Part shown: in pieces, positions 1 through 9,411 of the stretch
Position numbering within the stretch: position 1 is the stretch's first letter
Layout: each line of letters starts with the position of its first letter
From: an uncultured Lachnospiraceae bacterium
GTDB taxonomy: Bacteria; Bacillota; Clostridia; Lachnospirales; Lachnospiraceae
Direction: 5' to 3'
Assembly: GCA_905209075.1 (NCBI GenBank)
Contig: CAJLRL010000008.1
Coordinates: forward strand, 26,371 to 90,370
Length of the DNA: 64,000 nt
Program-made: the position numbers and the translations under genes
Notes under the pieces: model-generated
What the model saw: the letters and a program-made list of their open reading frames with translations, nothing else
What the model was told of the DNA's origin: nothing
Databases searched by the model: none

Positions 1-714
1 CATAGGCGGCATATTTATAAAGGATTCAAAAAGACGCCTGAAATGTGTCTCACTCATATTACAAAGTTCTGCCAGCTCACATGCCTTCAGCTGTTCTTCA
101 AAATGTTTATTTATATAATCCAGTGCAGAAGCGATCTGTGACATATTAGTGCCCTTCACTAAATTATTTTTTTCTTCCGGCAATGACGCATCATGGCGTA
201 AAAGCTCTATAACGATCTCCTGTACCTTAAGCGCTATGGCTCTCTGCGAATATGTTTTGTGTTCATTTGTCTCTCTTATTATTCCATTTATGCATTCTGC
301 TATAATATGGTTATCTCTCTCATTTGTCATATATGCACGTTTTGACAGACTACTCACTGCATCGTTCTGGAACGCAACATTTCCCGGAAACATTGTCTCG
401 ATCATAGATCTCAGGTCTATAAATATATACTCCCAGAAATTTGTTGTTTCGCCATCACTTACTGTCACATGCGGAAAATTTTCCGGTATTATCGTTATAT
501 CGCCGGAGTGATATTTGTATACTTCCTCATCCAAAAACATATCTCCGACTCCCTGGCGGCATATTCCAAGCTCCATCAGATTATGAAAATGCAGATGAAG
601 CTCCTCATGTCCATATACCCTCACCCATGACTCTCCACAAAGTACAAGGGCTGCCTCTCCCTGTGGAAGCTCATAAAATCTGAATTCCATTGTATCTTTT
701 TTCTTCTTTGCCAT
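1..714 (-). CDS. AraC-family transcriptional regulator (partial, C-terminus beyond window edge)
   Basis: Open reading frame of 238 codons running off the left edge, so it is cut by the window and not broken. It starts at ATG 714 behind a GGGAGAG ribosome site. The N-terminal half reads as a cupin-like sensing domain with a His-rich stretch (HEELHLHFHN) and a GDITIIPENFPH turn, as in AraC regulators that bind sugars or other small ligands. The last visible residues (LKACELAELCNMSETHFRRLF) are the first helix-turn-helix of an AraC DNA-binding domain. The ligand is unknown; the neighbouring carbohydrate genes make a sugar plausible, which is inference. Confidence 0.85.
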   Translation of the reverse strand, partial: MAKKKKDTMEFRFYELPQGEAALVLCGESWVRVYGHEELHLHFHNLMELGICRQGVGDMFLDEEVYKYHSGDITIIPENFPHVTVSDGETTNFWEYIFIDLRSMIETMFPGNVAFQNDAVSSLSKRAYMTNERDNHIIAECINGIIRETNEHKTYSQRAIALKVQEIVIELLRHDASLPEEKNNLVKGTNMSQIASALDYINKHFEEQLKACELAELCNMSETHFRRLFESFINMPPM

Positions 715-790
715 AATACTCTCCCTTACCTTTACTTTACTGACACCCAGCGTCTTTTGTATAACCGGAAGCAGATCGTTCTTATTATGC

Positions 791-820
791 AAAAGACGCT
801 GCTGCCCCAAAAGCAGCAGC
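791..820 (-). terminator. Rho-independent terminator after the zinc-ribbon gene
   Basis: Perfect 8-bp stem GCTGCTGC/GCAGCAGC (798-805 and 813-820) with a 7-base loop. On the minus strand it is followed by GTCTTTTG, so it would end the minus-strand transcript carrying the two genes at 841-2891. Confidence 0.65.
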
Positions 821-840
821 GCACATAATAGCACTATATA

Positions 841-1059
841 TTAATCAAAGTCAAATTTGTCGAATCTTTTATACATTGCTTTGTACTTTTTACGCACATC
901 CTCATTTCCCTGAAGCACCTCTTCTTCTGTACCTCTGAACTGACAGCGGATGCAGCTGTAAATACCTGTATCTTTATTGTAGAACATATCAATATCAAGA
1001 TCCCTCATAAAACATAAAGGACATCTGTAGTTTAATTTGCCTTTTCCAAGTTGAGCCAT
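841..1059 (-). CDS. Small zinc-ribbon protein of unknown function
   Basis: 72 residues, start ATG 1059 behind AAGGAGG. Two CxxC knuckles (CPLC near residue 14 and CIRC near residue 36) suggest a single zinc ribbon; the C-terminal half is Lys/Arg/Glu rich. Its first 28 bases overlap the 3' end of the upstream 619-residue gene, so the two are probably translationally coupled and work together. No family could be named. It may be a small nucleic-acid or protein-binding partner. Confidence 0.6.
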   Translation of the reverse strand: MAQLGKGKLNYRCPLCFMRDLDIDMFYNKDTGIYSCIRCQFRGTEEEVLQGNEDVRKKYKAMYKRFDKFDFD

Positions 1060-2891
1060 GTTGCAAATACCTCCTTGTCTTTAATCTGTTTCTTGTAACC
1101 AAGTTTAAACATTGGAGAGAATGCATATCCTTCCTCAATGTATCCTTCTGCCTTTGCAGATGGTGTGAGTGAAACCTTTGTCTGGATTGCAGGGATGACT
1201 GCGCTTACTGCAGTTGCTCCGTCAACCTTTGCGTCACGACACTTGTACTCATAATTGATCATCTGTGGGTTTTCTCCCTCACATGTAAGTGTGATTCCTG
1301 TCATATCCTCAGGATACTCTGTTGTGCCGTAGCATGCTGTGATGTACTCGTCGAGATAAACCTCTGCATTTGGATCGCTCATGCTAAGGATATTACGCTC
1401 AATCTTGATGTTTGATGAACCCTCCTCAAAGTATTCCTTTGTCTGAAGAGTAAGCTTAACATCATAAAACTCAATATCTACAGGATCGAGTGTAAGGATT
1501 CTTGTCTTCTTTCCGTCTATTACTTCCTCTGAGAAGTGGCTGTGTGTAGGACAGAGGCAAAGATCAACCTCCTCACCATTGTGTGAAAGCTTTGCGCTTC
1601 TTACTGTTCCAGCTCCGGCGTAGTGTGTAAAATATCCTGCTCTGTATTTTTCCTGGATAAGGAATGGATAAGAAGCATCCTGTACATGCTTTGTTCCGAT
1701 TCCTACAGGCCACTCAAGCTTTGCAACGTATGGACGAAGATCTACGATCGCACCACCCTGATCCATGTTTACGCACGCTCTCATGTATGGATCGCAGTAC
1801 CAGAAGAGCTGCTTGTCTGAGCCGTAAAGGATATCTCTCCATGGTGCACACTCAGGCTCGTTGTAGTTTCCTGCGTTTACACCCTTCTTCTCTCTATAGT
1901 AATCAGCGAACTCTGACATTGTCATGTCGATGAGCTTGCCCTCTTTCTTTAACTTGCCATAGTAGTTACAACCGTCTGTGTAAGACTTTAAGAGAAGCTC
2001 ATATGGCTGCTCCCAGCGTCCCATCTTATTCATCCAGCCAGGTCCTACAAACATCATATTGTATGAGTATCCGTTATTGTATTTTGCGAGGTCTCTGTAC
2101 TGGTCAATGAGGTTGTAAAGATATGGATACTCCCATGTCTTTGTATCATAGATCATACCACGGAGCACGTTCTGTGGATGTGTACCGAAGTTTGATCCAT
2201 TTCCATCGTAGCATGCGATAAGGTCACGTGAAAGATGAGGAATTGCAACAATTCCGCTATCCTCTTCCTTATTTGCTGCAGGTGCATGTGTATTCTGCTT
2301 TGAAGGAATCCATGGTGCCCATGGGCCGCCATCGAAAAGTGTATACCATGAGTTATTACATGTATGATATGCCTTTGGTCCCTCTTCCCAGCATGTTGCA
2401 ACTGCACATTTAACTGATGGATATTTTTCTTTTATGTAATTTGTGAGGTCAGCGTCCATGTAATATGAACCTGTTGACTCAGGATAGAATCCAAATCTGT
2501 CATGGAATTTTTCAAATACATCATTTACGATAGCCTTCTTATCTTCCATTGAGAACATCCAGATACAGAAATCCTTTGTTTTATACTTCTCACGGAACTC
2601 CTCACAAGGAAGTCCTAAAAGTGAAAGAGCTATCTCATCGCCGAATTCTTCATGGTCATGCTTTGCAAGTTCAACCGCCTCGTCATTGAAAAGTGATGCA
2701 TATGTCATCTGTATAGTTGTCTTAAGTCCGGCTTCATGAGCAAGTCTCTGCTGAGTCTTGAAAATGTCAAGCGACTCTGTGATAAGTGCCTTATCCCCGA
2801 TATCCTCTTCTTTTCCCTGACCTGTTACAGTTGCTGAATACTCAGGAACCATCTCAGGACGGTGAATGATGTTAACAATAAATTTGTCCAT
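1032..2891 (-). CDS. Putative carbohydrate-active enzyme, deacetylase/glycoside-hydrolase-like barrel
   Basis: 619 residues, start ATG 2891 behind GGAGGAAAATAGGG, no signal peptide, so probably cytoplasmic. The N-terminal ~350 residues have the spacing of a (beta/alpha) barrel of the polysaccharide deacetylase / GH38-GH57 type: a strand-end MTYASLF, acidic DHEEFGDEIALS near residue 80, RFGFYPESTGSYYMDAD near 135 and a Trp/Gly-rich DGGPWAPW near 187. The C-terminal ~250 residues look like beta-sandwich modules. It lies downstream of a LacI gene and two LacI-type operators and opposite a GH42 beta-galactosidase, which points to sugar catabolism. I cannot assign a CAZy family or substrate with confidence. 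Confidence 0.5.
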   Translation of the reverse strand: MDKFIVNIIHRPEMVPEYSATVTGQGKEEDIGDKALITESLDIFKTQQRLAHEAGLKTTIQMTYASLFNDEAVELAKHDHEEFGDEIALSLLGLPCEEFREKYKTKDFCIWMFSMEDKKAIVNDVFEKFHDRFGFYPESTGSYYMDADLTNYIKEKYPSVKCAVATCWEEGPKAYHTCNNSWYTLFDGGPWAPWIPSKQNTHAPAANKEEDSGIVAIPHLSRDLIACYDGNGSNFGTHPQNVLRGMIYDTKTWEYPYLYNLIDQYRDLAKYNNGYSYNMMFVGPGWMNKMGRWEQPYELLLKSYTDGCNYYGKLKKEGKLIDMTMSEFADYYREKKGVNAGNYNEPECAPWRDILYGSDKQLFWYCDPYMRACVNMDQGGAIVDLRPYVAKLEWPVGIGTKHVQDASYPFLIQEKYRAGYFTHYAGAGTVRSAKLSHNGEEVDLCLCPTHSHFSEEVIDGKKTRILTLDPVDIEFYDVKLTLQTKEYFEEGSSNIKIERNILSMSDPNAEVYLDEYITACYGTTEYPEDMTGITLTCEGENPQMINYEYKCRDAKVDGATAVSAVIPAIQTKVSLTPSAKAEGYIEEGYAFSPMFKLGYKKQIKDKEVFATWLNLEKAN

Positions 2892-3217
2892 CCCTATTTT
2901 CCTCCATTAATACTAATAATTTATAGCTGCAGGTATTGCATATGCCGATCCTTAACATTCCTTTGCATATGCGCAACCGTTTGTTCTGAATATAGTATAT
3001 TACTATAACAAAAATATGTCAATGTGCAATTTTGCTATTTTTCAATGTTCGTTTCTGAACATTTTTCACAAAAATTATCGAATATGCAATTTCATGCATA
3101 TTTGCGTGCGCAATCGGTTGCATCTACTGATTTATACCAACATACACTATAAGTTCCCTTTTCCTGTATTCAGGCAATATTGGCAGAACAAAAATGCATA
3201 AAATATGGCACCGGATC
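2892..3217. promoter_or_regulatory. Intergenic control region with two LacI-type operator-like palindromes
   Basis: 326 bases without a gene. Two near-palindromes with the central CG typical of LacI-family sites are visible: GCAACCGTTTGT at 2973-2984 and GCAATCGGTTGC at 3110-3121, each preceded by GC. They are 137 bp apart, which would suit DNA looping, and lie upstream of the minus-strand gene that starts at 2891. The natural binder is the LacI protein encoded just beyond. The rest is AT-rich and no clear -35/-10 pair was identified. Confidence 0.5.
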
Positions 3218-4216
3218 CTATTGCGTTGATTCCTTTAAAACAACCTCATATGGAAGTAATGTACGTTCTGCAGTCTCCTCCCCTTCAATCTGGTGCAAAA
3301 GATTTTTGCATGCCTTGATCCCCAGTTCCTTTGCGTCAAATGACAATGATGTTATTGTCGGCACATTATTTTCAAGTACAGAGCTGTTATAAAATGATGC
3401 AATTTTTACTTCGTCCGGCACTTTTACATGTCTTTGTCTGAGTCTTCCCATCGCCTGTGAACATATTCCGTCATCCATACATAATATACAGTCCGTTTTC
3501 CTGTTAAGTGCATCGTCAACCGCTTTCTCAACAAATGCCCTGCTCTCAAGATTCATAAACAACAACTCTTTGTTTATTTGCATTCCAAACTGCTCATATG
3601 CTTCCTCAACACCTGAAAGCCTGGTCTTGTTTACAACTATATCTTCATTGCCACCTAAAATCGCAATTTTTTTCATTCCACGCATCAAAAGTATTGATGT
3701 AAGTTCACGGCATGCACTTTTGTGGTCATGATCAATCTGCTTTACATTTTTGTACCTCGATGAGCCGGCTGTGACAAACGGAATTCCCTTATCCTGTAAA
3801 AATGTAATCTGCGGATCTTCAATCATAGTCCGAAGTAAGATGACCCCGTCAACCTTTCCATTCTTTATTATTCTCGTAAGACCCGTCATATCATTTCCCG
3901 ATCCTATGCAAAGAAGAATATCATACTCCATCATTCCTGCAATTTCCTGGATTCCCATTATTGCCTCCTGAAAAAACGGAAGGTCAACAAGAGCATAATC
4001 CCCCGGCATGACAACGCATATATTAAAAGTCTTTGACTGGGCAAGACTCTTTGCGATAACATTTGGTTTATAATCATATTTATCTATATATTCAAGCACT
4101 CTCTTTCGCGTAGCCTCTCCTATACGGCCTTTACCCGATATAGCCCTGCTTACTGTAGTCTTCGAAACTCCTAGTGCTTCTGCTACATCTGATATTGTAA
4201 TATTTTTCTCACTCAT
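3218..4216 (-). CDS. LacI-family transcriptional regulator
   Basis: 332 residues, start ATG 4216 behind AGGAGAG. The N-terminus (TISDVAEALGVSKTTVSRAISGKGRIG, residues 8-34) is the LacI helix-turn-helix, followed by the hinge helix segment NVIAKSLAQ. Residues ~60-325 form a periplasmic-binding-protein-like sensor with motifs such as PFVTAGSS and GVEEAYEQFG. It is divergent from the GH42 gene and upstream, in the same orientation, of the barrel enzyme, so it probably represses one or both in the absence of a galactoside-type inducer (inference). Confidence 0.9.
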   Translation of the reverse strand: MSEKNITISDVAEALGVSKTTVSRAISGKGRIGEATRKRVLEYIDKYDYKPNVIAKSLAQSKTFNICVVMPGDYALVDLPFFQEAIMGIQEIAGMMEYDILLCIGSGNDMTGLTRIIKNGKVDGVILLRTMIEDPQITFLQDKGIPFVTAGSSRYKNVKQIDHDHKSACRELTSILLMRGMKKIAILGGNEDIVVNKTRLSGVEEAYEQFGMQINKELLFMNLESRAFVEKAVDDALNRKTDCILCMDDGICSQAMGRLRQRHVKVPDEVKIASFYNSSVLENNVPTITSLSFDAKELGIKACKNLLHQIEGEETAERTLLPYEVVLKESTQ

Positions 4217-4538
4217 AAAACACTCTCCTGAACAACTATATTTTGTTGCGCTATATAATTGTCTATGTTTTATACTATTTTGTCAAGATTATTAATCGTT
4301 TTCTTTCATTTTCGTTTTTTTATTTATATTTTCTTGCGTTTATTATCTATTTTTCACATTTTCATGATATTCATAACTTTACACCGCTGATATTCCAACT
4401 TTTTTTGCGCAATTATGAACAACTTGTATTCATTTTTTCTTTTTTGTTTTTTATCTATAACTGACATGCTATACTTATATCAGATAGCACAGACTTTCTG
4501 TAATTTAAATAAATAACTAATCAATTTTGGAGGAATGT
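4217..4538 (+). promoter_or_regulatory. Divergent LacI/GH42 intergenic region
   Basis: 322 very AT-rich bases. A -10-like TATACT lies at 4470-4475, 64 bases before the GH42 start, but its -35 is poor. A short palindrome TTGCGCAA sits near 4405. No clear match to the CG-centred operators of the 2.9-3.1 kb region was found here. The GH42 ribosome site GGAGGA is at 4529-4534. Confidence 0.3.
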
Positions 4539-6530
4539 ATGACAAATAATGAAATTTTATATGGTGCGGCATACTATGACGAATATATGCCATATGACCG
4601 GATCAAAACAGATATGCAGATGATGAAGGATGCAGGCATGAATGTTATAAGGATCGCCGAATCGACATGGAGTACCTGGGAGCCACAGGAAGGTGTTTTT
4701 GATTTCACACATCTTCACCGCATGCTGGACTGTGCAGTTAAATATGATATGAAAGTCATCATAGGAACTCCTACATATGCTATACCATCATGGCTTGCAA
4801 AAAAATATCCTGATATAATCGCTGTCACGCATAATGGTCAGGAACTGTACGGACATAGACAAAATATGGATATAACGAATCCCCATTATCTCCATCATGC
4901 AAAAATCATAATCGAAAAACTTATGGAAGAAGTAAAGGATTATGACTGTGTCATAGGTTTCCAGCTGGATAATGAAACCAAATCATACGACACATGCACT
5001 GTGTATGCGCAAAAAAAATTTATAGATTACTTAAAAAATAAATGGCCTGACATTAAAGAGTTCAACCATGAATTTGGACTCGACTATTGGAGCAACCGTA
5101 TTGATAACTGGGATGATTTTCCTGACATCCGAGGCACGATAAACATGAGCCTTGACGCTGAATATAAAAAATTCCAGCGCAGTCTTGTATCCGATTTTCT
5201 GGCATGGCAGTCAGGTATTGTTAAAAAATACAAGCGCCCTGATCAGTTTATAACACAAAACTTTGATTTTGAATGGCATGATTATTCATTTGGCCTCCAG
5301 CCTGAAGTAAACCAGTATGAAGCAGTACAATGCCTGGATATCGCCGGATGTGATATTTATCATCCTTCCCAGGATTCTCTTACCGGTCGTGAGATAACCG
5401 TATGCGGAAACATCGCAAGAGGTCTTAAAGGGACCAACTATCTCGTCCTTGAAACAGAAGCAGCCGGAAACCATCCTTGGCTGCCATATCCCGGCCAGCT
5501 GCGTCTCCAGGCAGTAAGTCATATCGCAAATGGTGCAAATATGGTTGAATACTGGCACTGGCACTCCATACACAATGCAATAGAAAGCTACTGGAAAGGT
5601 GTGCTTTCCCATGACCTTAAGCCAAACAGACTCTACCGGGAATGTTGTGTCATAGGAAATGAGTTTAAAAAATTTGGAAACCAGATAGTAAACCTTAAGA
5701 AAAATAACCATTTTGCCGTAATTGCAGACAATGCCTCACTGACAGGCTTAAATGAGTTTAAACTCAATAACGAGAGTGACACCAACTATAACAGCATTTT
5801 CCGCTGGCTTTGTGATACATTATATCTGCTTAATATAGAATATGATGTGATTCCTGCTGATCCAGCACAATTTGTCAACTATGATAATATACTGGTTCCA
5901 GCGCTTTACAGTGCATCTGATGAAGTCCTTCTGGCTCTTGATTCTTTTGTACAAAATGGTGGAAATCTTATTGTGACATTTAAAAGCTGCTTTTCTGACG
6001 AGCATTTAAAAATACATTCTGATGTCCAGCCATACATATTAAATAAGGCACTTGGTATAACATATGATGAATTTACGCTTCCTGTAAATGTAAATGTGAC
6101 ATTTAATGGCGTAACTTCCGCTGCAAAAGACTGGATGGAAATGGTAAACACTACAACCGCTAAAGCTTTGTGCACCTACGAACATAAAGTCTGGAATGCC
6201 GCCGCTGTTACAGAGAATTCATATGGCAAAGGACGTGCTATGTATCTTGGAACTTATTTTGGAGAAGATACTCTCCTTGAAATATTTAAATATTTCTTCA
6301 AGACGGATGGATTTGACAAAGAATTTCATGCTGCATATCCTGTAGTTGTAAAACGCGGCATCAATAATGATGGCTGCAATGTCTCTTTTCTTTTAAATTA
6401 CAGCAATGATACGCAGAATGTAACATGTAATACAGCTAGCTATAAGAGTCTTACAGATGATACGATCATCTCTGCCGGTCAGACTATCTCCTTAAAGCCA
6501 TGGGATATCTGTATCCTTTTGGAATCATAA
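4539..6530 (+). CDS. Beta-galactosidase, glycoside hydrolase family 42
   Basis: 663 residues from ATG 4539, chosen because GGAGGA lies 4 bases upstream; an in-frame TTG at 4527 would put the ribosome site inside the gene. GH42 enzymes hydrolyse terminal beta-D-galactosides by a retaining mechanism. The TIM barrel begins YGAAYYDEYMP; the acid/base Glu is in GFQLDNET (about residue 146) and the nucleophile is in LVLETEAAGN (about 305-307), followed by WHWHSI. The middle third is the trimerisation domain with a GGNLIVTFKS strand, and the C-terminus is a small beta domain. There is no signal peptide, so the substrate must be imported. Divergent to the LacI gene. Confidence 0.92.
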   Translation: MTNNEILYGAAYYDEYMPYDRIKTDMQMMKDAGMNVIRIAESTWSTWEPQEGVFDFTHLHRMLDCAVKYDMKVIIGTPTYAIPSWLAKKYPDIIAVTHNGQELYGHRQNMDITNPHYLHHAKIIIEKLMEEVKDYDCVIGFQLDNETKSYDTCTVYAQKKFIDYLKNKWPDIKEFNHEFGLDYWSNRIDNWDDFPDIRGTINMSLDAEYKKFQRSLVSDFLAWQSGIVKKYKRPDQFITQNFDFEWHDYSFGLQPEVNQYEAVQCLDIAGCDIYHPSQDSLTGREITVCGNIARGLKGTNYLVLETEAAGNHPWLPYPGQLRLQAVSHIANGANMVEYWHWHSIHNAIESYWKGVLSHDLKPNRLYRECCVIGNEFKKFGNQIVNLKKNNHFAVIADNASLTGLNEFKLNNESDTNYNSIFRWLCDTLYLLNIEYDVIPADPAQFVNYDNILVPALYSASDEVLLALDSFVQNGGNLIVTFKSCFSDEHLKIHSDVQPYILNKALGITYDEFTLPVNVNVTFNGVTSAAKDWMEMVNTTTAKALCTYEHKVWNAAAVTENSYGKGRAMYLGTYFGEDTLLEIFKYFFKTDGFDKEFHAAYPVVVKRGINNDGCNVSFLLNYSNDTQNVTCNTASYKSLTDDTIISAGQTISLKPWDICILLES

Positions 6531-6535
6531 AAAGC

Positions 6536-6571
6536 AGAAGATGCAGCTATTGTTTTAGCTGCATCTTTTTT
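6536..6571. terminator. Convergent terminator between GH42 and L,D-transpeptidase genes
   Basis: Stem AGATGCAGCTA (6539-6549) with TAGCTGCATCT (6556-6566), a 6-base loop and a T-run after it on the plus strand; A-rich on the left, so it can serve both converging genes. Confidence 0.8.
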
Positions 6572-6584
6572 ATCAATTATTATT

Positions 6585-8318
6585 TTATTGTGTACCTGCA
6601 TCTGCTGCCGGCTGCTTCCCATCTGTCTGCGGTGCCTGTGGATCTGCTGAAGGCTGCACCTCCTGCTGGTCTGCCTCGGGCTGCTGCACAGCTTCCTGCT
6701 GCGCCTGCTCCTGTAACTGTGCATAATAAGTTTCCGCATCGACAAGTGCCTGATAATTAGATACGTATGATTTTGCTGTATCTGAAAGACTGTCATACTG
6801 GCTTCTTGCTGATGATATAGCATCCGCTGATTCCAGCGTAACTTCCCCAATTTCATCGATCGCACTTATTACTGTGCCTGCTGCATCTTTATCTGCCGCT
6901 GCTGTATTTTCAGTTCCCGGAAGTTCATACACAAGTATCGGATAATTTTTCTCAACCGTATTATAAATTGTTTCAGCAACACTGTATGGAAGATTTACAC
7001 ATCCATGTGAACCTCTTGATTTATATATAACTCCGCCGAACGTGCTGCGCCATGTAGCATCGTGCATACCGACATTGCCGTTAAACGGCATCCAGAATGA
7101 CACAGGAGTTGAATAGTTCTCCCCATTTAACGTAGCGTCTTTTTGTTTGTATGTAAGACCGAACACTCCTGTTGGTGTTCCGTTTCCTTTTGAAGTATTG
7201 CCTGATACAAAGTCTGATTCAACAACAAGTGAACCATCTTTATACACAAATAAATGCTGTGCTGTAAGATTTATCTCGACATAGGAATTTCCATAATCGT
7301 TTCCTGTGTGGCTGTTTGCTGTGTATTTATAATTTAGATCTCTTGTTACAGGCTCTCCTCCTTCAATATCATTTTTTATCTGCTCTGCCTCTGCATCCTC
7401 ATCAATTTTCCAGCCGTAATGATTATTGTCTATTGTAACAGTCTGTCCATATGAAGTTGCAAGCTTTTCAGCCCTGCCAAATGTATTGTATTTTTTCTCA
7501 AGTCCTTTTACATAAGCAAGTATTTTATCTGTGTCTATCGTAACTGACATATCATCCTGAATTTCGAGCCACTCACCAAAAGTACCTGCGTCCAATACAT
7601 CCGTATCATCACCTATCTGATATGTGATAACAGACTTTGCATACTCGTTCATTTTATCAACTGCACTCTTAAGTCCATCATTATTGCCCTTGATCTGTGG
7701 CTGTATATATCCACCATCCTTTGATATGTCATAATTTTCCTTGAGGCCGTAAATGCAGTCCTCAATACCTTTTATAAAACTGTCTGGATCTATTGCCGTT
7801 CCATCAACAGCCTCAACAACCGTAAATCCATCATCCTTATCATACTCCGATGCTGTCGCATCCACAGGCATGACCTGCATTTTATCACTCATACAGTTAA
7901 GCTCTTTTACTGCTGCGTCAAATTTTGTTTTGTCAAACGTAACTATCGCATAACTTGTTATATTATCCGGATCAAATAATCTGTTGATCCATGTAAAACC
8001 ATTCTGTTTTTTTATTAGATTTTTTACTGTATCATCCCATTGAAGCTCAAGACCTATGTCATCTCCTTTTAATTCGTCAACTGTTCCGTCCCTCTCTGTG
8101 ATCTCCAGCTTATAATTCTTAATTTCATCCTGCCAATCTCTTAAGACTTTATCTGCGGAATATCCTGATACACCAGTTCCGTTGAGCTTAGTCCTGAAAC
8201 AGAAGTGGCTCATAAAATATATAGAAATGCCTATATATGCTGTTAAAAGAATTCCGGCTGCAATTCCTGCAATAATAAGAATTTTTTTTATTTTTTTATC
8301 CTGTGTGCCTTTCTTCAA
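6585..8318 (-). CDS. L,D-transpeptidase (YkuD) with putative peptidoglycan-binding domain, membrane anchored
   Basis: 577 residues. A short basic N-terminus is followed by one membrane helix (about residues 12-32) and an extracellular region of ~270 residues resembling the PG_binding_4 module found before YkuD domains in clostridia. The YkuD domain carries HLFVYKDG, MPFNGNVGMHD and the catalytic SRGSHGCVN motif with Cys near residue 437. Such enzymes form 3-3 crosslinks in peptidoglycan or attach proteins to it. The last ~45 residues are a low-complexity Gln/Ala/Pro/Asp tail, an unusual extension. It has its own TTGACA-16-TATAAT promoter. Confidence 0.9.
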   Translation of the reverse strand: MKKGTQDKKIKKILIIAGIAAGILLTAYIGISIYFMSHFCFRTKLNGTGVSGYSADKVLRDWQDEIKNYKLEITERDGTVDELKGDDIGLELQWDDTVKNLIKKQNGFTWINRLFDPDNITSYAIVTFDKTKFDAAVKELNCMSDKMQVMPVDATASEYDKDDGFTVVEAVDGTAIDPDSFIKGIEDCIYGLKENYDISKDGGYIQPQIKGNNDGLKSAVDKMNEYAKSVITYQIGDDTDVLDAGTFGEWLEIQDDMSVTIDTDKILAYVKGLEKKYNTFGRAEKLATSYGQTVTIDNNHYGWKIDEDAEAEQIKNDIEGGEPVTRDLNYKYTANSHTGNDYGNSYVEINLTAQHLFVYKDGSLVVESDFVSGNTSKGNGTPTGVFGLTYKQKDATLNGENYSTPVSFWMPFNGNVGMHDATWRSTFGGVIYKSRGSHGCVNLPYSVAETIYNTVEKNYPILVYELPGTENTAAADKDAAGTVISAIDEIGEVTLESADAISSARSQYDSLSDTAKSYVSNYQALVDAETYYAQLQEQAQQEAVQQPEADQQEVQPSADPQAPQTDGKQPAADAGTQ

Positions 8319-8351
8319 AATAAGACCTCTCTTTCCAAAACGTTCTTATTT

Positions 8352-8379
8352 ATTATACGTTTAAAATTTTTACTGTCAA
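8352..8379 (-). promoter_or_regulatory. Promoter of the L,D-transpeptidase gene
   Basis: On the minus strand TTGACA (8374-8379), 16-bp spacer, TATAAT (8352-8357), about 35 bases before the start codon. Consensus hexamers. Confidence 0.75.
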
Positions 8380-8433
8380 ATAATTTCCTAAACTGTAATA
8401 TTTCCGTAACCTTTTTGTCTTATTTTATATAAC

Positions 8434-8506
8434 TTTCCAGACGTAAAAGGTTGATAGAGCCCTCTGGGATGAGTGCTTATGTATCCCGGATGTTTTCCTG
8501 ACGTAA
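8434..8506. promoter_or_regulatory. Paired direct repeats around a hairpin, upstream of two divergent envelope genes
   Basis: TTTCCAGACGTAA at 8434-8446 and TTTCCTGACGTAA at 8494-8506, 12 of 13 identical and exactly 60 bp apart. Between them is an 8-bp stem TCTGGGAT/ATCCCGGA (8463-8470, 8483-8490, one G-T pair). They lie in the 376-base gap between the L,D-transpeptidase and PAP2 genes and could be binding sites for a regulator acting on both. The remainder of the gap is AT-rich. Confidence 0.4.
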
Positions 8507-8622
8507 TAGAATGTTTGAAGATCAAGTGATTTTTTTTATGATAAAAATATACAAAATATTATTATCTGAAGGTATTAAATCTTAATTTTTTCATAAAATT
8601 TATTAACTATTATCTAAGTATA

Positions 8623-8651
8623 TTGTTTGTGATATTTTTCAGTGATATAAT
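8623..8651 (+). promoter_or_regulatory. Promoter of the PAP2 gene
   Basis: TTGTTT (8623-8628), 17-bp spacer, TATAAT (8646-8651), 44 bases before the start codon. Confidence 0.65.
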
Positions 8652-8694
8652 TCTGAACGGATAATTTATAAGTTTTACAGCATAGGTGAAATAA

Positions 8695-9393
8695 ATGAGA
8701 AAATTGAAGGATTTTATAACTAATTTTTTTAAACAATACAGACATATCTGGATTCTTTCATATTTTGCGATATATCTCGTCTGGTTTAATTATCTTGAGA
8801 AGATGGTCACTACACATTTCCACGTCATTCATGTACCGATCGATGATTACATACCATTCTGTGAGTATTTCGTAATTCCATATATTATGTGGTTTGGATA
8901 TGTCGCATGGGGAATCACATACACAGCATTACATAACAAAAACGATTTTTACAGGCTGTGCGGTTTCCTTTTTACAGGCATGACTATTTTTCTTATCGTA
9001 TCGACTCTTTATCCAAACGGACAATATTTACGTCCATATTATTTCAGCCACCATAATCTATGTACTACACTTTGTGAATGGCTGTATTCTACAGATACAC
9101 CGACAAACCTGTTTCCGAGCATACATGTTTATAATTCACTCGGTATACATTTTGCGGTTATGAAAAGCGAGGAGCTTAAGGATAAGAAAACAGTCCGCAT
9201 CCTATCTTTTATATTATGTACCAGCATTATAATGGCAACAATGTTTATCAAACAGCATTCTGTGTTTGATGTATCTACGGCATTCATACTTGCTTTTGTC
9301 ATGTATAATCTCGTTTATGTAAGAAACTGGTCAAAACTCCCTCAGAGTTCTGCCGGACACTTAAAAGACAAAAAAAGACTTCCACAGGTATAA
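8695..9393 (+). CDS. PAP2-superfamily membrane phosphatase
   Basis: 232 residues, start ATG 8695 behind AGGTGA. About six hydrophobic segments mark an integral membrane protein. The C-terminal half has the PAP2 signature: PTNLFPSIHVYNSLG (about residue 145) for the phosphatase SxH motif and IKQHSVFDV (about 190) for the distal His/Asp motif. Such proteins remove phosphate from lipid or lipid-linked substrates such as phosphatidate or undecaprenyl pyrophosphate, or transfer inositol phosphate; the substrate here is not evident. The first motif (KxxxxxxRP) is visible only as GQYLRP near 120. Confidence 0.8.
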   Translation: MRKLKDFITNFFKQYRHIWILSYFAIYLVWFNYLEKMVTTHFHVIHVPIDDYIPFCEYFVIPYIMWFGYVAWGITYTALHNKNDFYRLCGFLFTGMTIFLIVSTLYPNGQYLRPYYFSHHNLCTTLCEWLYSTDTPTNLFPSIHVYNSLGIHFAVMKSEELKDKKTVRILSFILCTSIIMATMFIKQHSVFDVSTAFILAFVMYNLVYVRNWSKLPQSSAGHLKDKKRLPQV

Positions 9394-9410
9394 ACCTGCG
9401 GAAGTTTTTT
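9372..9410. terminator. Bidirectional terminator overlapping the PAP2 stop codon
   Basis: Stem ACTTCC-ACAGG (9378-9388) with CCTG-CGGAAGT (9395-9404), one mismatch, A-run on the left and T-run on the right. The TAA stop of the PAP2 gene is in the loop. It serves the converging gene ending at 9412 as well. Confidence 0.8.
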
Positions 9411-9411
9411 A

